Assembly: GCA_900752545.1 (NCBI GenBank) | Contig: CAADVS010000052.1 | Coordinates: 1 to 22,466, forward strand | DNA from: an uncultured Collinsella sp. | GTDB lineage: Bacteria; Actinomycetota; Coriobacteriia; Coriobacteriales; Coriobacteriaceae | Reading direction: 5' to 3' | DNA: 22,466 nucleotides | Shown: piece by piece, positions 1-6,999 of the stretch | Layout: each line of letters opens with the position of its first letter | How positions within the stretch are numbered: the first letter of the stretch is position 1 | Notes under the pieces: generated by a model | Database searches by the model: none | Told to the model about the DNA's origin: nothing | Seen by the model: only the letters and a program-made list of their open reading frames with translations | Made by a program: the position numbers and the translations under genes

Positions 1-60
1 AGGAAGCGGCTCAGGGCGATATACGCCGTGATGCGCGACCGGGTGCCCTACCGGGAGTAG
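1..60 (+). CDS. C-terminal end of an IS110-like transposase (partial)
   Basis: Frame 1 is open from the window edge to a TAG at 58-60 and encodes RKRLRAIYAVMRDRVPYRE. A basic helix followed by a Y-A-V-M-R-D-x-x-P-Y ending resembles the C-termini of IS110-family transposases, which are DEDD-type recombinases that insert through a bridge RNA. Only 19 residues are visible, so the family call rests on this short ending and on the sequence that follows, which looks like a short IS right end. The rest of the gene lies to the left of the window. Another transposase family is possible. Confidence 0.45.
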   Translation, partial: RKRLRAIYAVMRDRVPYRE

Positions 61-88
61 CCCCGACGGTTGACAAAACTATAGGAAC
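1..88 (+). mobile_element. Right end of an IS110-like insertion sequence (approximate boundary)
   Basis: The transposase stop at 58-60 is followed by a short non-coding stretch (61 to about 88) containing GTTGACAAAACTATAGGAAC. This has the form expected of the short right end of an IS110-group element, which has no long terminal inverted repeats. From about position 90 onward the minus strand reads as normal PTS IIB coding sequence, so the junction falls near 85-95. The exact boundary cannot be fixed without the left end or an empty site. Confidence 0.4.
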
Positions 89-569
89 ACCCAATGACTA
101 GTTGGATAGGGTCGGGATTGGAGCTGGGGAGATAGCGGATTTCTAGTTCTATGCCGAGCTTTTGCAGCTCTTTGAGGGCGGCGATGTCCGCATCGTCTAC
201 GGCAACTGCGGGCGTTGCGGGACGCTTGCCCTCCCCTGCCTGCATATGGCCAATGCTGATCTTGGTGATCGGCACACCACCCTTAACCAGCGCGAGTGCA
301 TCCGTGGGCGACGCCACCATGATGAGAATCCATTGGCGCGGCGTTGCGGTATGAATGATGTCGACAGTCCTTTGCACCGAGAAAAACCGCGTCCAGACAC
401 CCTCGGGTGTCGCCACCCTCATAGGGGCCCACTTGCGCGAATCAGCCGCAATCTCATCGTTGACGATTAACACAAGGTTGGAACCCACGGCCTCGTTCCA
501 CAGCTCAATGTCTTGGCCGTAAATGAAACGGTCATCGATACGCGTGAGAAGGATCTTGGGTTGAGCCAT
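48..569 (-). CDS. Mannose-family PTS IIB paralogue lacking the active-site His, 3' end altered by an IS
   Basis: This 173-residue protein is collinear with the intact IIB encoded at 9880-10362: both start MA-x-P-x-ILLTRID and share the block ending ELQxLGxELEIR. IIB subunits pass phosphate from IIA to the sugar through a histidine in the motif RIDxRLVHGQV. Here the motif reads RIDDRFIYGQD, so His17 is Tyr and phosphotransfer should be impossible. The last 14 or so residues (GCSYSFVNRRGYSR) match nothing in the paralogue and are read from the IS end, with the stop inside the transposase gene. The ATG at 569 was chosen over the one at 596 because it aligns with the paralogue start and has GGGG upstream. 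No cognate IIC or IID is adjacent. It may be a decaying pseudogene or a regulatory pseudo-subunit. Confidence 0.75.
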   Translation of the reverse strand: MAQPKILLTRIDDRFIYGQDIELWNEAVGSNLVLIVNDEIAADSRKWAPMRVATPEGVWTRFFSVQRTVDIIHTATPRQWILIMVASPTDALALVKGGVPITKISIGHMQAGEGKRPATPAVAVDDADIAALKELQKLGIELEIRYLPSSNPDPIQLVIGCSYSFVNRRGYSR

Positions 570-666
570 GGCTGCCCCATTCTGTCTGAGACCCATACGA
601 ACGGGACGTCGGCCACCAACTCAACAGCAGGTCAAGCGCCAGATGGACGCCGCAGACATCACACCT

Positions 667-676
667 CTAATATTAG
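667..676. repeat. Perfect 10-bp palindrome upstream of the IIB-like gene
   Basis: CTAATATTAG reads the same on both strands. It lies about 100 bp upstream of the IIB-like start, between that gene and the divergent tRNA promoter, in an AT-rich patch. It could be an operator or part of a promoter, but nothing else supports a function. Apart from this palindrome and the tRNA promoter, I see nothing in 597-776. Confidence 0.3.
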
Positions 677-708
677 TGCATTTAAAGTGAGAAAAGCCGT
701 CAGAACCC

Positions 709-737
709 TTGCGCGGATGTGCGATGTCCCGTATCAT
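709..737 (+). promoter_or_regulatory. Probable sigma-70 promoter of the tRNA-Thr gene
   Basis: TTGCGC (709-714) and TATCAT (732-737) are separated by exactly 17 bp and point toward the tRNA, with a predicted start near 743, about 34 nt before the mature 5' end. The element spacing is ideal and the -10 matches five of six consensus positions. Called from sequence only. Confidence 0.5.
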
Positions 738-776
738 AGACAGCCGTTGACGCCTCAGTTGCGTCATCACATGGCC

Positions 777-852
777 GCCAGCGTAGCTCAGTTGGTAGAG
801 CACCGCTCTCGTAAAGCGGGGGTCACCGGTTCGAGCCCGGTCGCTGGCTCCA
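777..852 (+). tRNA. tRNA-Thr (anticodon CGT)
   Basis: A complete cloverleaf of 76 nt. The acceptor stem GCCAGCG pairs with CGCTGGC, followed by discriminator T and an encoded CCA. The D arm is GCTC...GAGC, the anticodon stem is CCGCT/AGCGG with loop CTCGTAA (anticodon CGT), and the T arm contains GGTTCGAGCC. It reads ACG threonine codons. It has its own promoter and terminator, so it is a single-gene transcription unit. The 3' end of a tRNA is a common integration site, but no integrase or attachment repeat is visible here. Confidence 0.97.
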
Positions 853-863
853 TTGCACAAGAT

Positions 864-886
864 AGCCGCCTTCGGGCGGCTTTTTT
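864..886 (+). terminator. Intrinsic terminator of the tRNA gene
   Basis: A perfect 6-bp stem GCCGCC/GGCGGC closed by a UUCG tetraloop is followed by six T residues, starting 12 nt after the tRNA CCA. Textbook Rho-independent terminator. Confidence 0.9.
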
Positions 887-948
887 GTTGCCGATTTATC
901 GCACAATGCCAATCCAAGCACAACGCCGCCGGCAACTCCCCTACTCAA

Positions 949-999
949 CAAAAAGCCCCGCCAGCCGCAATCCCCAAAGGAACCGCGATCAGCGGGGCC
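949..999 (-). terminator. Probable terminator downstream of the yhcH-family gene
   Basis: On the minus strand GCGGGGC (998-992) can pair with GCCCCGC (961-955), and the second arm runs straight into TTTT. The loop is long (about 30 nt) and may fold internally. It lies 61 nt beyond the yhcH stop codon, where transcription of the minus-strand sugar genes is expected to end. Confidence 0.6.
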
Positions 1000-1059
1000 T
1001 AAGCGCGCCCCCCCCAAAGGAAAACGCTCACAACACGAACAGCTCAGCCGAGCAGCGCG

Positions 1060-1533
1060 TTACTCCTCCCAGTAAGCATCTGCAAGCAGCTTAAAGCAGA
1101 TCTTCTTGACCGGCTGCGCGCCATCGCCCGGGAACTCGAGCGTGGGCATGTGAGGCTCGCCGGCAACGAACAGCGCGAACTTGTCGTCGGCAAGATCGCC
1201 GGCGATCGAGGCGTCGGAATCGACCAGATCGTAGTCGTCCTTCTCGTCAAACTCCTGGACCAGCGTCAAGCTGCCCGTAGCGACCTTAAAGGCCTCGCGA
1301 CCCTCGACATCGATCTGCAGGTCGTGATAGCGCTGATGCGTCTCATAGTGAGCCTCGGCCTCGGGACGCGTCGTGGGAGCCATGACGTTCGCATAGACCT
1401 TGTCGCCCAGAATCGGATGGCTGCCGACCTCGAGCTGCGCCGGATCGTTCTCCTCGAGCCAATCGATCAGCACGTCGAGGCCCTTGAGCATTCCACGGTA
1501 CTCCTCGATATCGCCCAATGCACCGTAAATCAT
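1060..1533 (-). CDS. YhcH/YjgK/YiaL family protein (DUF386)
   Basis: A 157-residue cytoplasmic protein of the family's usual length (about 150). The pattern of a short N-terminal helix, the H-P-I-L-G-D-K-V-Y-A segment, the E-x-H-x-x-x-x-D-L-Q-I segment (HYETHQRYHDLQI, roughly residues 62-74) and the late acidic pair with K-K-I-C-F-K near the C-terminus is typical. Family members are cupin-fold proteins found in sugar clusters; E. coli YhcH (NanQ) acts as a sialic acid anomerase and others are linked to sugar-phosphate handling. The His/Asp/Gln residues of the central motif are the expected metal ligands. GAGGGG lies 6-7 nt before the ATG. It ends the minus-strand sugar gene series, and a mutarotase-like job on an amino-sugar intermediate is an inference from context. 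Confidence 0.88.
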   Translation of the reverse strand: MIYGALGDIEEYRGMLKGLDVLIDWLEENDPAQLEVGSHPILGDKVYANVMAPTTRPEAEAHYETHQRYHDLQIDVEGREAFKVATGSLTLVQEFDEKDDYDLVDSDASIAGDLADDKFALFVAGEPHMPTLEFPGDGAQPVKKICFKLLADAYWEE

Positions 1534-1565
1534 CTAAATCCCCTCTCGGATCGTTTCTTTGGCGG

Positions 1566-1690
1566 CTACTCGGCAAACGCATTACCGACGCTGTTGCCAC
1601 CCACATGCGTCTCGACCAGGGTAAGGTCGGGATTGAACACGACAGTGTCGGCGTCGCGCCCCGGCATAATGCTACTGCACTTGTCGTCGG
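1566..1690 (-). pseudogene. C-terminal remnant of a second nagA-like deacetylase gene
   Basis: On the minus strand an open stretch of about 42 codons ends at TAG (1568-1566) and encodes DKCSSIMPGRDADTVVF followed by NPDLTLVETHVGGNSVGN and AFAE. This matches the last 39 residues of the intact deacetylase at 4431-5600 (DKCGSIMPGRDADFVVF ... ETYVGGQSVGNAFTE) with scattered substitutions, so it is a diverged paralogue rather than a recent copy. The remainder of the gene is absent: about 45 nt upstream the sequence runs into the stop codon of the kinase gene. There is no start codon or ribosome binding site, so it is a deletion scar, not a gene. Confidence 0.85.
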
Positions 1691-1737
1691 CTCTATCCAC
1701 AAGCAAGCAACCGATGCCGGGGCCGACGCCCAAGCTC

Positions 1738-2673
1738 TTACAGCTCGGTCACGGCAACGCCGTTGTAGACCTCGTCCCAACGGTCCATAACCAGATGGCC
1801 GGTCATGGGATCCATGGCATTGAGCTTGCCACAGGTGTTGGCGGTACGCAGCACCGTCTCGTCGTCTGCGCCAGCAGCTATCGCATGTGCGAAGCCGGCA
1901 ATGGTCGAGTCGCCAGAGCCCGTAGCGTTAACGGCGGGGATATCGGGAGTCTTGGCGCGGAACGCACGGCCATTGTGGAAGCCAACGGAGCCGGCAGCGC
2001 CCATGGATACGACGACCCAGGGGATATCGGAGAAGCGGGCGTCAGAGGCGAGCGCGGAACGGAGCTCGTCCACATCGTCGGTGGTAAAGCTCGTGCCCAG
2101 AAGGCCGTTAATTTCGGTCAGATTAGGCTTGACCAGCTCGGGCTTAATTTCGGACTTAAGGGCGGCCTCGAGCGAAGCACCCGAGGTATCGAGCAGCACC
2201 TTGGCACCGGCCTTCTCGGCAATGCCCGTGATCTTGGCATAGTAGTCTGCCTCGACACCGCGGGGTAGCGAACCCGAGATGGTAACGACAGCGGCCTTGC
2301 TCGCAAGCTCGGTAAACTTGGCGGTAAAGGCATCGAGCTCCTCGGGGGCAATCGTCGGGCCGCTCTCGAGCAGCTCGGTCTGGTTGCCGGCGTGGAGGAT
2401 GTTGAGGCAAATACGAGTCTCGCCCTTGATGGGTACAAAATCATTCTTAATGCCGTTGGCATCCATGAGCTCAGCCATGTAGGCGCCCATGTGGCCGCCG
2501 AGCAGACCGGTTGCCACAACGTCGTCGCCCAGCTGGCCCAGGACGCGGGCCACGTTGAGGCCCTTACCGCCGGCGGTCTTTTCGGGCGTCACGCGGTTGA
2601 CGTCGTCGATAATGAGCTCATCGAGCTGATAGCGCGTATCGACGGACGGGTTCATCGTAACGGTGAGGATCAT
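1738..2673 (-). CDS. lacC: PfkB-family sugar-phosphate kinase, probably tagatose-6-phosphate kinase
   Basis: A 311-residue kinase of the ribokinase/PfkB family. It starts MILTVTMNPSVDTRY and carries the sugar-binding signature TAGGKGLNVARVLGQLG (residues 33-49) and the ATP/catalytic motif NATGSGDSTIAGFAHA (249-264), with Asp255 as catalytic base. The stretches GETRICLNILHAGNQTELLE and GDST (rather than GDSM) look more like LacC than FruK. LacC phosphorylates tagatose-6-phosphate to the 1,6-bisphosphate, the step expected after AgaS; 1-phosphofructokinase is the alternative. The ATG at 2673 was chosen because of GGAG 7 nt upstream and because conserved sequence begins there. It lies 59 bp downstream of the epimerase gene and is probably cotranscribed. 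The cognate aldolase is not in the window. Confidence 0.85.
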   Translation of the reverse strand: MILTVTMNPSVDTRYQLDELIIDDVNRVTPEKTAGGKGLNVARVLGQLGDDVVATGLLGGHMGAYMAELMDANGIKNDFVPIKGETRICLNILHAGNQTELLESGPTIAPEELDAFTAKFTELASKAAVVTISGSLPRGVEADYYAKITGIAEKAGAKVLLDTSGASLEAALKSEIKPELVKPNLTEINGLLGTSFTTDDVDELRSALASDARFSDIPWVVVSMGAAGSVGFHNGRAFRAKTPDIPAVNATGSGDSTIAGFAHAIAAGADDETVLRTANTCGKLNAMDPMTGHLVMDRWDEVYNGVAVTEL

Positions 2674-2732
2674 TTCTAGCTCCTTATCTCGCAGGCTCCT
2701 TATGCCTTGCAAAACGAATTGGCTACATGCGA

Positions 2733-3614
2733 CTACAAAATCTCGATTGTGAACGAGCGCACGATGGTTTCTTTGGGCTTGGCGATAAGGCAGCCGCGCT
2801 TGTGCTCAAGCACGTCATCCTCATCGGAACAGGTCGAGAGGCCGCCCCAGGGTTCAACTGCCACAAAATCACCCTCGGGCTTGCTCCACACAATGAGGTA
2901 CGGGAAGCCCTCAAAGCTCAGGCGAACGCCCTTGTCCTCGCCCTTTTTGGAAAGCGTGACCTGACGGCTCTCGAGCACGTCAAAGATGGTCTCCGCAAAA
3001 TCGAAGAGCTCATGCGACAAAGGCAGCGTCTTTCCCACCATGGGGTTCTTGGAACGCCTGTCCACATCAATCAATCCGGTCGAGGGAACGGCGGTGCAGA
3101 GCTCCGCAGCCTCGTCTTTCTCAAAACGCAACTCGTAGTCCGTATAGGACTCACCCTCGTCGAGCGGACACCTAAAGCCGGGGTGTCCACCGATAAAGAA
3201 AGGCATGTCCTCGGTGCCCTCGTTGGTAACCTCATAGGAGACACGCACGGCGGCGTCCTCGAGCGTATAGCGGGCGACAAGTTTAAACGGATACGGATAA
3301 TCGCTCAGCAGCGCAGCGTTATCCTCGGATGCCAGGCACATAGCCAGCTCGTTTGTGCTTTGGCTCAACAGCTTCCACTCCTGCTTGCGCGCAAAGCCGT
3401 GGCGGGCGAGCTTCACATGATGTCCGGCAAACGTCATGGCGCTGTTATCGCGCAAACCTCCGCAAATCGGGAAGCAAATCGGTGCCTGGCCGGACCACAC
3501 GGCGGGATCGCCCTGCCACAAGTACTCGCGACCTCCAGCCTCAATCGAGGTAAACGAGCCGCCGGCCGTGGAGACCTTGATAGAAATCGAATCGTTGGAG
3601 AGAGCGTATTCCAT
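2733..3614 (-). CDS. Aldose 1-epimerase family protein (LacX-like)
   Basis: A 293-residue cytoplasmic protein of the galactose-mutarotase superfamily. Visible signatures are ICFPICGGLRDN (47-58), RHGFARKQEW (71-80), FIGGHPGFRCP (140-150) with the probable catalytic His144, and VEPWGGLS (253-260) with the probable catalytic Glu254. LacX-type members sit beside tagatose pathway genes in lactobacilli and streptococci. Here the gene directly precedes the LacC-like kinase, so a role in anomer interconversion of a galactose-type sugar or sugar phosphate is likely, but the substrate is unproven. The ATG at 3614 has AAAGGAT 6-7 nt upstream. It diverges from the flavodoxin gene across a 156-bp gap. 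Confidence 0.85.
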   Translation of the reverse strand: MEYALSNDSISIKVSTAGGSFTSIEAGGREYLWQGDPAVWSGQAPICFPICGGLRDNSAMTFAGHHVKLARHGFARKQEWKLLSQSTNELAMCLASEDNAALLSDYPYPFKLVARYTLEDAAVRVSYEVTNEGTEDMPFFIGGHPGFRCPLDEGESYTDYELRFEKDEAAELCTAVPSTGLIDVDRRSKNPMVGKTLPLSHELFDFAETIFDVLESRQVTLSKKGEDKGVRLSFEGFPYLIVWSKPEGDFVAVEPWGGLSTCSDEDDVLEHKRGCLIAKPKETIVRSFTIEIL

Positions 3615-3770
3615 TGTCCATCCTTTCGAACAACTGCTTTTTGCTCGCAAGAACCCGTCTCGGCCCTGACCAAAGGACAAACCCGCACGTTCATCGATGC
3701 GTCCGGTTTCCCAGGCATGCAACGGGGTACCATACAGACATTGATGCAATTACAGCTGAAAGGCCTTCTT

Positions 3771-4355
3771 ATGCGAACCATCATCCTCTACGCCTCGCGC
3801 CATCACGGCAATACGAAAAAGCTCGTGGACGCCATCGTCGAGGCGCACCCCGAGATCGATACCCTCGACGTCAAGGCGCTCGGTAAAAACGAGTACCCCG
3901 ACCTGCACGAATATCATCTGATTGGTGTCGCCACGGGCATCTATTACTCCGAGATCGACAAGGACATGGCACGCGTGCTCACGAACGTGCTGCAGCCGCA
4001 GGACAAGGTGTTTGGCCTTATGACCTACGGTGGCAAGAACAAATGGTACGGCAAGGATATCGATGGCATCTGCCGCATGAGGCAGGCCATCTTTATGGGT
4101 GTCTACGGCTGCCCCGGCTTTGATACGTGGGGGCCGTTCAAACTCGCCGGCGGTGTCCAAAAGGGACACCCAACCGCTGAGGAAATTAAGGGCGCCGTCG
4201 ACTTCTTCGACAAGATCGAAGACGAGTATGGCGACATCATCGTCGAAGAGTACGCCAAGCGCGAGAAGCGCCTAGCATACGAGAAGGAGCATCCTGCAGG
4301 AGGCCTGGTGGCCGGCGTTAAGCGCACGGCAAAGAAGATCGCTAACAAGCTGTAA
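3771..4355 (+). CDS. Flavodoxin-family protein
   Basis: A 194-residue protein with the FMN phosphate-binding loop YASRHHGNTKKL at residues 6-17 right after the first beta strand, as in flavodoxins, and later flavin-contacting segments GVATGIYYSEIDK and FGLMTYGGKNKWYG. The C-terminal 40 residues are charged and Lys-rich (EYAKREKRLAYEKEHP...VKRTAKKIANKL), longer than in classical flavodoxins. It presumably carries electrons or binds FMN in the cytoplasm; the partner is unknown. It is the only plus-strand protein gene in the sugar region and has its own terminator, so it is probably unrelated to the pathway. The start at 3771 is preferred (AAAGG 8 nt upstream) over an in-frame ATG at 3744. Confidence 0.85.
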   Translation: MRTIILYASRHHGNTKKLVDAIVEAHPEIDTLDVKALGKNEYPDLHEYHLIGVATGIYYSEIDKDMARVLTNVLQPQDKVFGLMTYGGKNKWYGKDIDGICRMRQAIFMGVYGCPGFDTWGPFKLAGGVQKGHPTAEEIKGAVDFFDKIEDEYGDIIVEEYAKREKRLAYEKEHPAGGLVAGVKRTAKKIANKL

Positions 4356-4386
4356 CTGTGAAGGTGCTTTTGAGCGTTTAACCCAT

Positions 4387-4425
4387 ACGGCGGGTCCGAG
4401 TAGATTCGGGCCCGCCGTCTTTTTC
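4387..4425 (+). terminator. Intrinsic terminator of the flavodoxin gene
   Basis: A strong stem, ACGGCGGG-T-CCGA pairing with TCGG-G-CCCGCCGT around a short loop (4387-4418), is followed by TCTTTTT. It lies between the convergent flavodoxin and deacetylase genes. On the minus strand the stem is not followed by a T run, so it mainly serves the plus strand. Confidence 0.85.
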
Positions 4426-4430
4426 TATCG

Positions 4431-5600
4431 TTACTCGGTAAAGGCGTTGCCGACGCTCTGGCCGCCAACATACGTCTCGACGAGGGTAAGCTCATGGTCG
4501 AACACGACAAAGTCGGCGTCGCGACCCGGCATGATGCTGCCGCACTTATCCTCGATGTGCGCGGAGCGTGCCGGCACCTCGGTTGCCATGCGAATGGCGA
4601 TATCGGCGCTGGCGATGCCCCAGTCGACGATGTTCTTGACGCCCTGGGCAAGCGTGAGCACCGAGCCGGCAATGCTCTTGCCGTCGGCGAGCCAGCACAG
4701 GTTGTCCTTCATGATGACATCCATGCCACCACTGGTGTAGCTGCCCTCGGGCATGCCGCCGCAACCCAGACAGTCGGTGATGAGCACCGTGTGCTGCCAG
4801 CCCTTTGCCTGCAGCAGCGCCTTGATGGCGGCAGGGTTTACGTGCTTGCCGTCACAGATGATCTCGGCGTAGGTCTCGGGCGTGGACATGGCAGCGCCCA
4901 CGACACCGGGCTCACGGTGATGCAGCCCGCGCTGGCCGTTATAGGTATGCGTAAAGCAGCTGGCACCGGCGTTGATGGCGGCGATGCACTCATCGTAGGT
5001 GGCGTCGGAGTGACCGATGCTGGTCACCACACCCTTGGCGTTCAGAGCAGCCGCATAAGCAGCGGCACCGTCGCGCTCGGCCGCCATGGCGCTCTTAACG
5101 ATGCGACCGCCCGCAGCCTCCTGCCACTGATCGAAGACCTCCTCTGAGGGATCGATAAGATAAGCGGGGTTCTGCGCGCCCACGTGCTTCATGGTAAAGA
5201 AGGGGCCCTCCAGATAGATGCCCTGAATGCGAGCACCGCAGAAGTCGGGGCCGCGGCCCTCGTCCGCCTGGGCGATGGCGGCGCAGGCATCCTTGATCTG
5301 CTCGACGCCATCGGTGAACGTCGTGGGCAGCCAGCTGGTGGTACCGCGACGGGCGAGCTCGGTCGAGCTGATATCGATGCCCTCGGGATCGTTATCGGTA
5401 GTCGAGTGGTTATAGAAGCCATGGATGTGAGTATCGACCATACCCGGTGCGATCCACGATCCCGTGTAGTCCTTAATCTCGCAAGAGGGCTCGTCGGCCT
5501 GCCAGGCGCCAAAAACGCCATCCTCGACCATAAGATAGCCGCCCAGTTGCGGGCCTGCCGGCAAGAAGAACTTGTCAGCCTTAATTGCGTACGTGCTCAT
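4431..5600 (-). CDS. nagA: N-acetylglucosamine/N-acetylgalactosamine-6-phosphate deacetylase
   Basis: A 389-residue amidohydrolase of the NagA/AgaA family, which hydrolyses the acetyl group from GlcNAc-6-P or GalNAc-6-P. Visible active-site elements are DTHIHGF (56-62; HxH metal site), EGPFF (131-135; metal Glu131), GHSDATYDE (196-204; His197), THTYNG (217-222; His218) and LITDCLG (273-279; catalytic Asp276). Sequence alone does not separate NagA from AgaA. The neighbouring agaS and LacC-like kinase favour GalNAc-6-P (agaA). AGGAG lies 5 nt before the ATG at 5600; a GTG two codons earlier is less well placed. A terminator separates it from agaS upstream, so it must have its own promoter or depend on readthrough. 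A C-terminal fragment of a related gene lies at 1566-1690. Confidence 0.93.
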   Translation of the reverse strand: MSTYAIKADKFFLPAGPQLGGYLMVEDGVFGAWQADEPSCEIKDYTGSWIAPGMVDTHIHGFYNHSTTDNDPEGIDISSTELARRGTTSWLPTTFTDGVEQIKDACAAIAQADEGRGPDFCGARIQGIYLEGPFFTMKHVGAQNPAYLIDPSEEVFDQWQEAAGGRIVKSAMAAERDGAAAYAAALNAKGVVTSIGHSDATYDECIAAINAGASCFTHTYNGQRGLHHREPGVVGAAMSTPETYAEIICDGKHVNPAAIKALLQAKGWQHTVLITDCLGCGGMPEGSYTSGGMDVIMKDNLCWLADGKSIAGSVLTLAQGVKNIVDWGIASADIAIRMATEVPARSAHIEDKCGSIMPGRDADFVVFDHELTLVETYVGGQSVGNAFTE

Positions 5601-5657
5601 ATGCACTCCTTGCTTCTAAAGCAGTTGACTGTGGTAATGCTTATACCCGGTCCATGT

Positions 5658-5701
5658 AAAAACAAAAAGCGCCCGCCCGCCGTTATGAGCGGACGGGCGC
5701 C
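5658..5701 (-). terminator. Intrinsic terminator downstream of agaS
   Basis: On the minus strand GCGCCCGTCCGC pairs with GGCGGGCGGGCGC around a 7-nt loop and runs into TTTTTG and then more T residues. It begins 18 nt after the agaS stop and separates agaS from the deacetylase gene, so the two are not simply one transcript. Confidence 0.88.
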
Positions 5702-5718
5702 CTTACAGGGGGACGCGA

Positions 5719-6885
5719 TTAAGCGGTGAAGGGGTGAATCGTCACGCCCTTGACCACGCGGTTGACCGTGCCGGTGGGGCTCGGCGTATCGGGCGTGTTG
5801 CCCACGCGCACGGAGTTGAGCAGGCTGATAGCCTGGGCAAACATCACGAACGGCAGGGCAAGGTAGCCCTCGGGAAGCGCCTCGTAGCCCTTAAAGGTGA
5901 AGGACTCGCCCTCGTAGACGGTAGCGCCATCCTGCTGAACGGCAACGGTGTGCTGAGCGATCTTGTCGCCACCGATCTCGTTGAGGATGTCGATGTCGTA
6001 CTGACGGGTGTAGGCGTCGTTGTTGACGAACACGAAGACGAGCGTCTTATCGTCGACGAAGGACTTAGGTCCGTGACGATAGCCCATGGAGGTGTCGTAG
6101 GAAGTAGCAACCAGACCGTGAGCGAGCTCGAGGATCTTGAGCTGGCTCTCCTGGGCAAGGCCACCAAAGGAGCCAGAACCCAAGTAGGTCACGCGGTTGA
6201 AGTCGCCAGCCAGGTAATCGGCGATCTCAGGCTCACGGGAGATGACCTCCTCGCCCATCTTGGCAATCGTCTCGACCCACTCGGCCTTCTGCTCGTCAGA
6301 GGCAGTGTCGAAAATAAGGGTGGAGAGCAGGGTCATGCAGGTGTAGGAACCGGTCATGGCGAAGCCCTTGTCGTTGGCGCGCGGGATGAGCAGCGTCAGC
6401 GCATTGGGATCATCGGCGGACTCGACGGCGAGCTTGCCCTCGGGAGCGCAGGTGATGTTGAGGAACTTGACGTTGTGGACGAGCTCCTTGGCAACGGCAA
6501 CGGCGGCAAGGCTCTCGGGGCTGTTGCCAGAGCGGGCAAAGGAAACCACGAGCGTGGGATCCTCGGCGCGCAGGAAGTCGCGCGGGGCGCTCACGATGTC
6601 GGTCGTGGCGATGGGCTTAAAGTCGTAGAGATCAGTGTTGCCAGCGTGACGCAGGTACGGGGCGCAGGTATCGCCAACGTAGTCGGACGTACCGGCACCG
6701 GTGAAGACAACGGACAGACGACCCTCGCCCATAGCGCGAGCCTCGGCCAGGAAGGCCTCGATGGCCTCCTTATTCTCGCGATAGATGTTGAGCGTATCAC
6801 GCCAAAGCTCGGGCTGCTGAGCAATCTCGGCCGTGGTGATCTGGGCGCCGAGCTCGGTGAGCTCCTCGACACTCTTCTCGAACAT
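5719..6885 (-). CDS. agaS: Galactosamine-6-phosphate deaminase/isomerase, SIS domain (AgaS)
   Basis: A 388-residue protein with two SIS domains. The first has FTGAGTSDYVGDT (61-73) and VVSFARSGNSPES (113-125), which form the phosphosugar-binding Ser/Thr loop. The second includes TYLGSGSFGGLAQES, then ELAHGL and TSMGYRHGPKSFVDD (residues about 228-275). The RHGPKSF motif and the length are typical of AgaS, which converts galactosamine-6-phosphate to tagatose-6-phosphate with release of ammonia. It therefore links the deacetylase to the LacC-like kinase. AGAGAGGT lies upstream of the ATG. The promoter carries the CTGGT-N4-ACCAG palindrome, consistent with control by the GntR regulator encoded immediately upstream. 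Confidence 0.93.
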   Translation of the reverse strand: MFEKSVEELTELGAQITTAEIAQQPELWRDTLNIYRENKEAIEAFLAEARAMGEGRLSVVFTGAGTSDYVGDTCAPYLRHAGNTDLYDFKPIATTDIVSAPRDFLRAEDPTLVVSFARSGNSPESLAAVAVAKELVHNVKFLNITCAPEGKLAVESADDPNALTLLIPRANDKGFAMTGSYTCMTLLSTLIFDTASDEQKAEWVETIAKMGEEVISREPEIADYLAGDFNRVTYLGSGSFGGLAQESQLKILELAHGLVATSYDTSMGYRHGPKSFVDDKTLVFVFVNNDAYTRQYDIDILNEIGGDKIAQHTVAVQQDGATVYEGESFTFKGYEALPEGYLALPFVMFAQAISLLNSVRVGNTPDTPSPTGTVNRVVKGVTIHPFTA

Positions 6886-6924
6886 TTTTAATACCTCTCT
6901 CTAGAAGTAATCCTCTGACGTGCA

Positions 6925-6953
6925 ATTATACACTTCGGTTGGTTATCTGGTAG
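6925..6953 (-). promoter_or_regulatory. Predicted agaS promoter
   Basis: On the minus strand a perfect TATAAT (-10, 6930-6925) lies 40 nt before the agaS ATG. The -35 position 17 bp upstream (6953-6948, CTACCA) is a poor match and lies inside the operator palindrome. A strong -10 with a -35 covered by an operator fits a repressible promoter. Confidence 0.55.
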
Positions 6954-6960
6954 TAACCAG
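6947..6960. promoter_or_regulatory. GntR/HutC-type operator upstream of agaS
   Basis: CTGGTAGTAACCAG is a perfect inverted repeat (CTGGT-N4-ACCAG). Its shape matches sites of HutC-subfamily amino-sugar regulators such as DasR/NagR (TGGTCTAGACCA type). An almost identical copy lies at 11240-11253 before the PTS operon, and the gene for a HutC-family regulator lies between the two. It covers the -35 region of agaS. Confidence 0.7.
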
Positions 6961-6999
6961 TTAAATGCAAAGAATCACCATATGGAAACATTGCGAGCA

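Noticed and set aside
849..886. Integration (att) site at the tRNA-Thr 3' end
   Set aside because: No duplicated tRNA 3' segment or integrase gene was seen in the window; the downstream sequence is simply the terminator.
1150..2268. Long plus-strand reading frame opposite yhcH and the kinase
   Set aside because: Antisense shadow of real minus-strand genes with strong family motifs; its composition (repeated H, R, G, V) is typical of a GC-rich complement, and it has no ribosome binding site.
2727..3770. Upstream extension of the flavodoxin frame giving a 542-residue protein
   Set aside because: The extension is the complement of the epimerase gene. The flavodoxin fold and Shine-Dalgarno both support a start at 3771.
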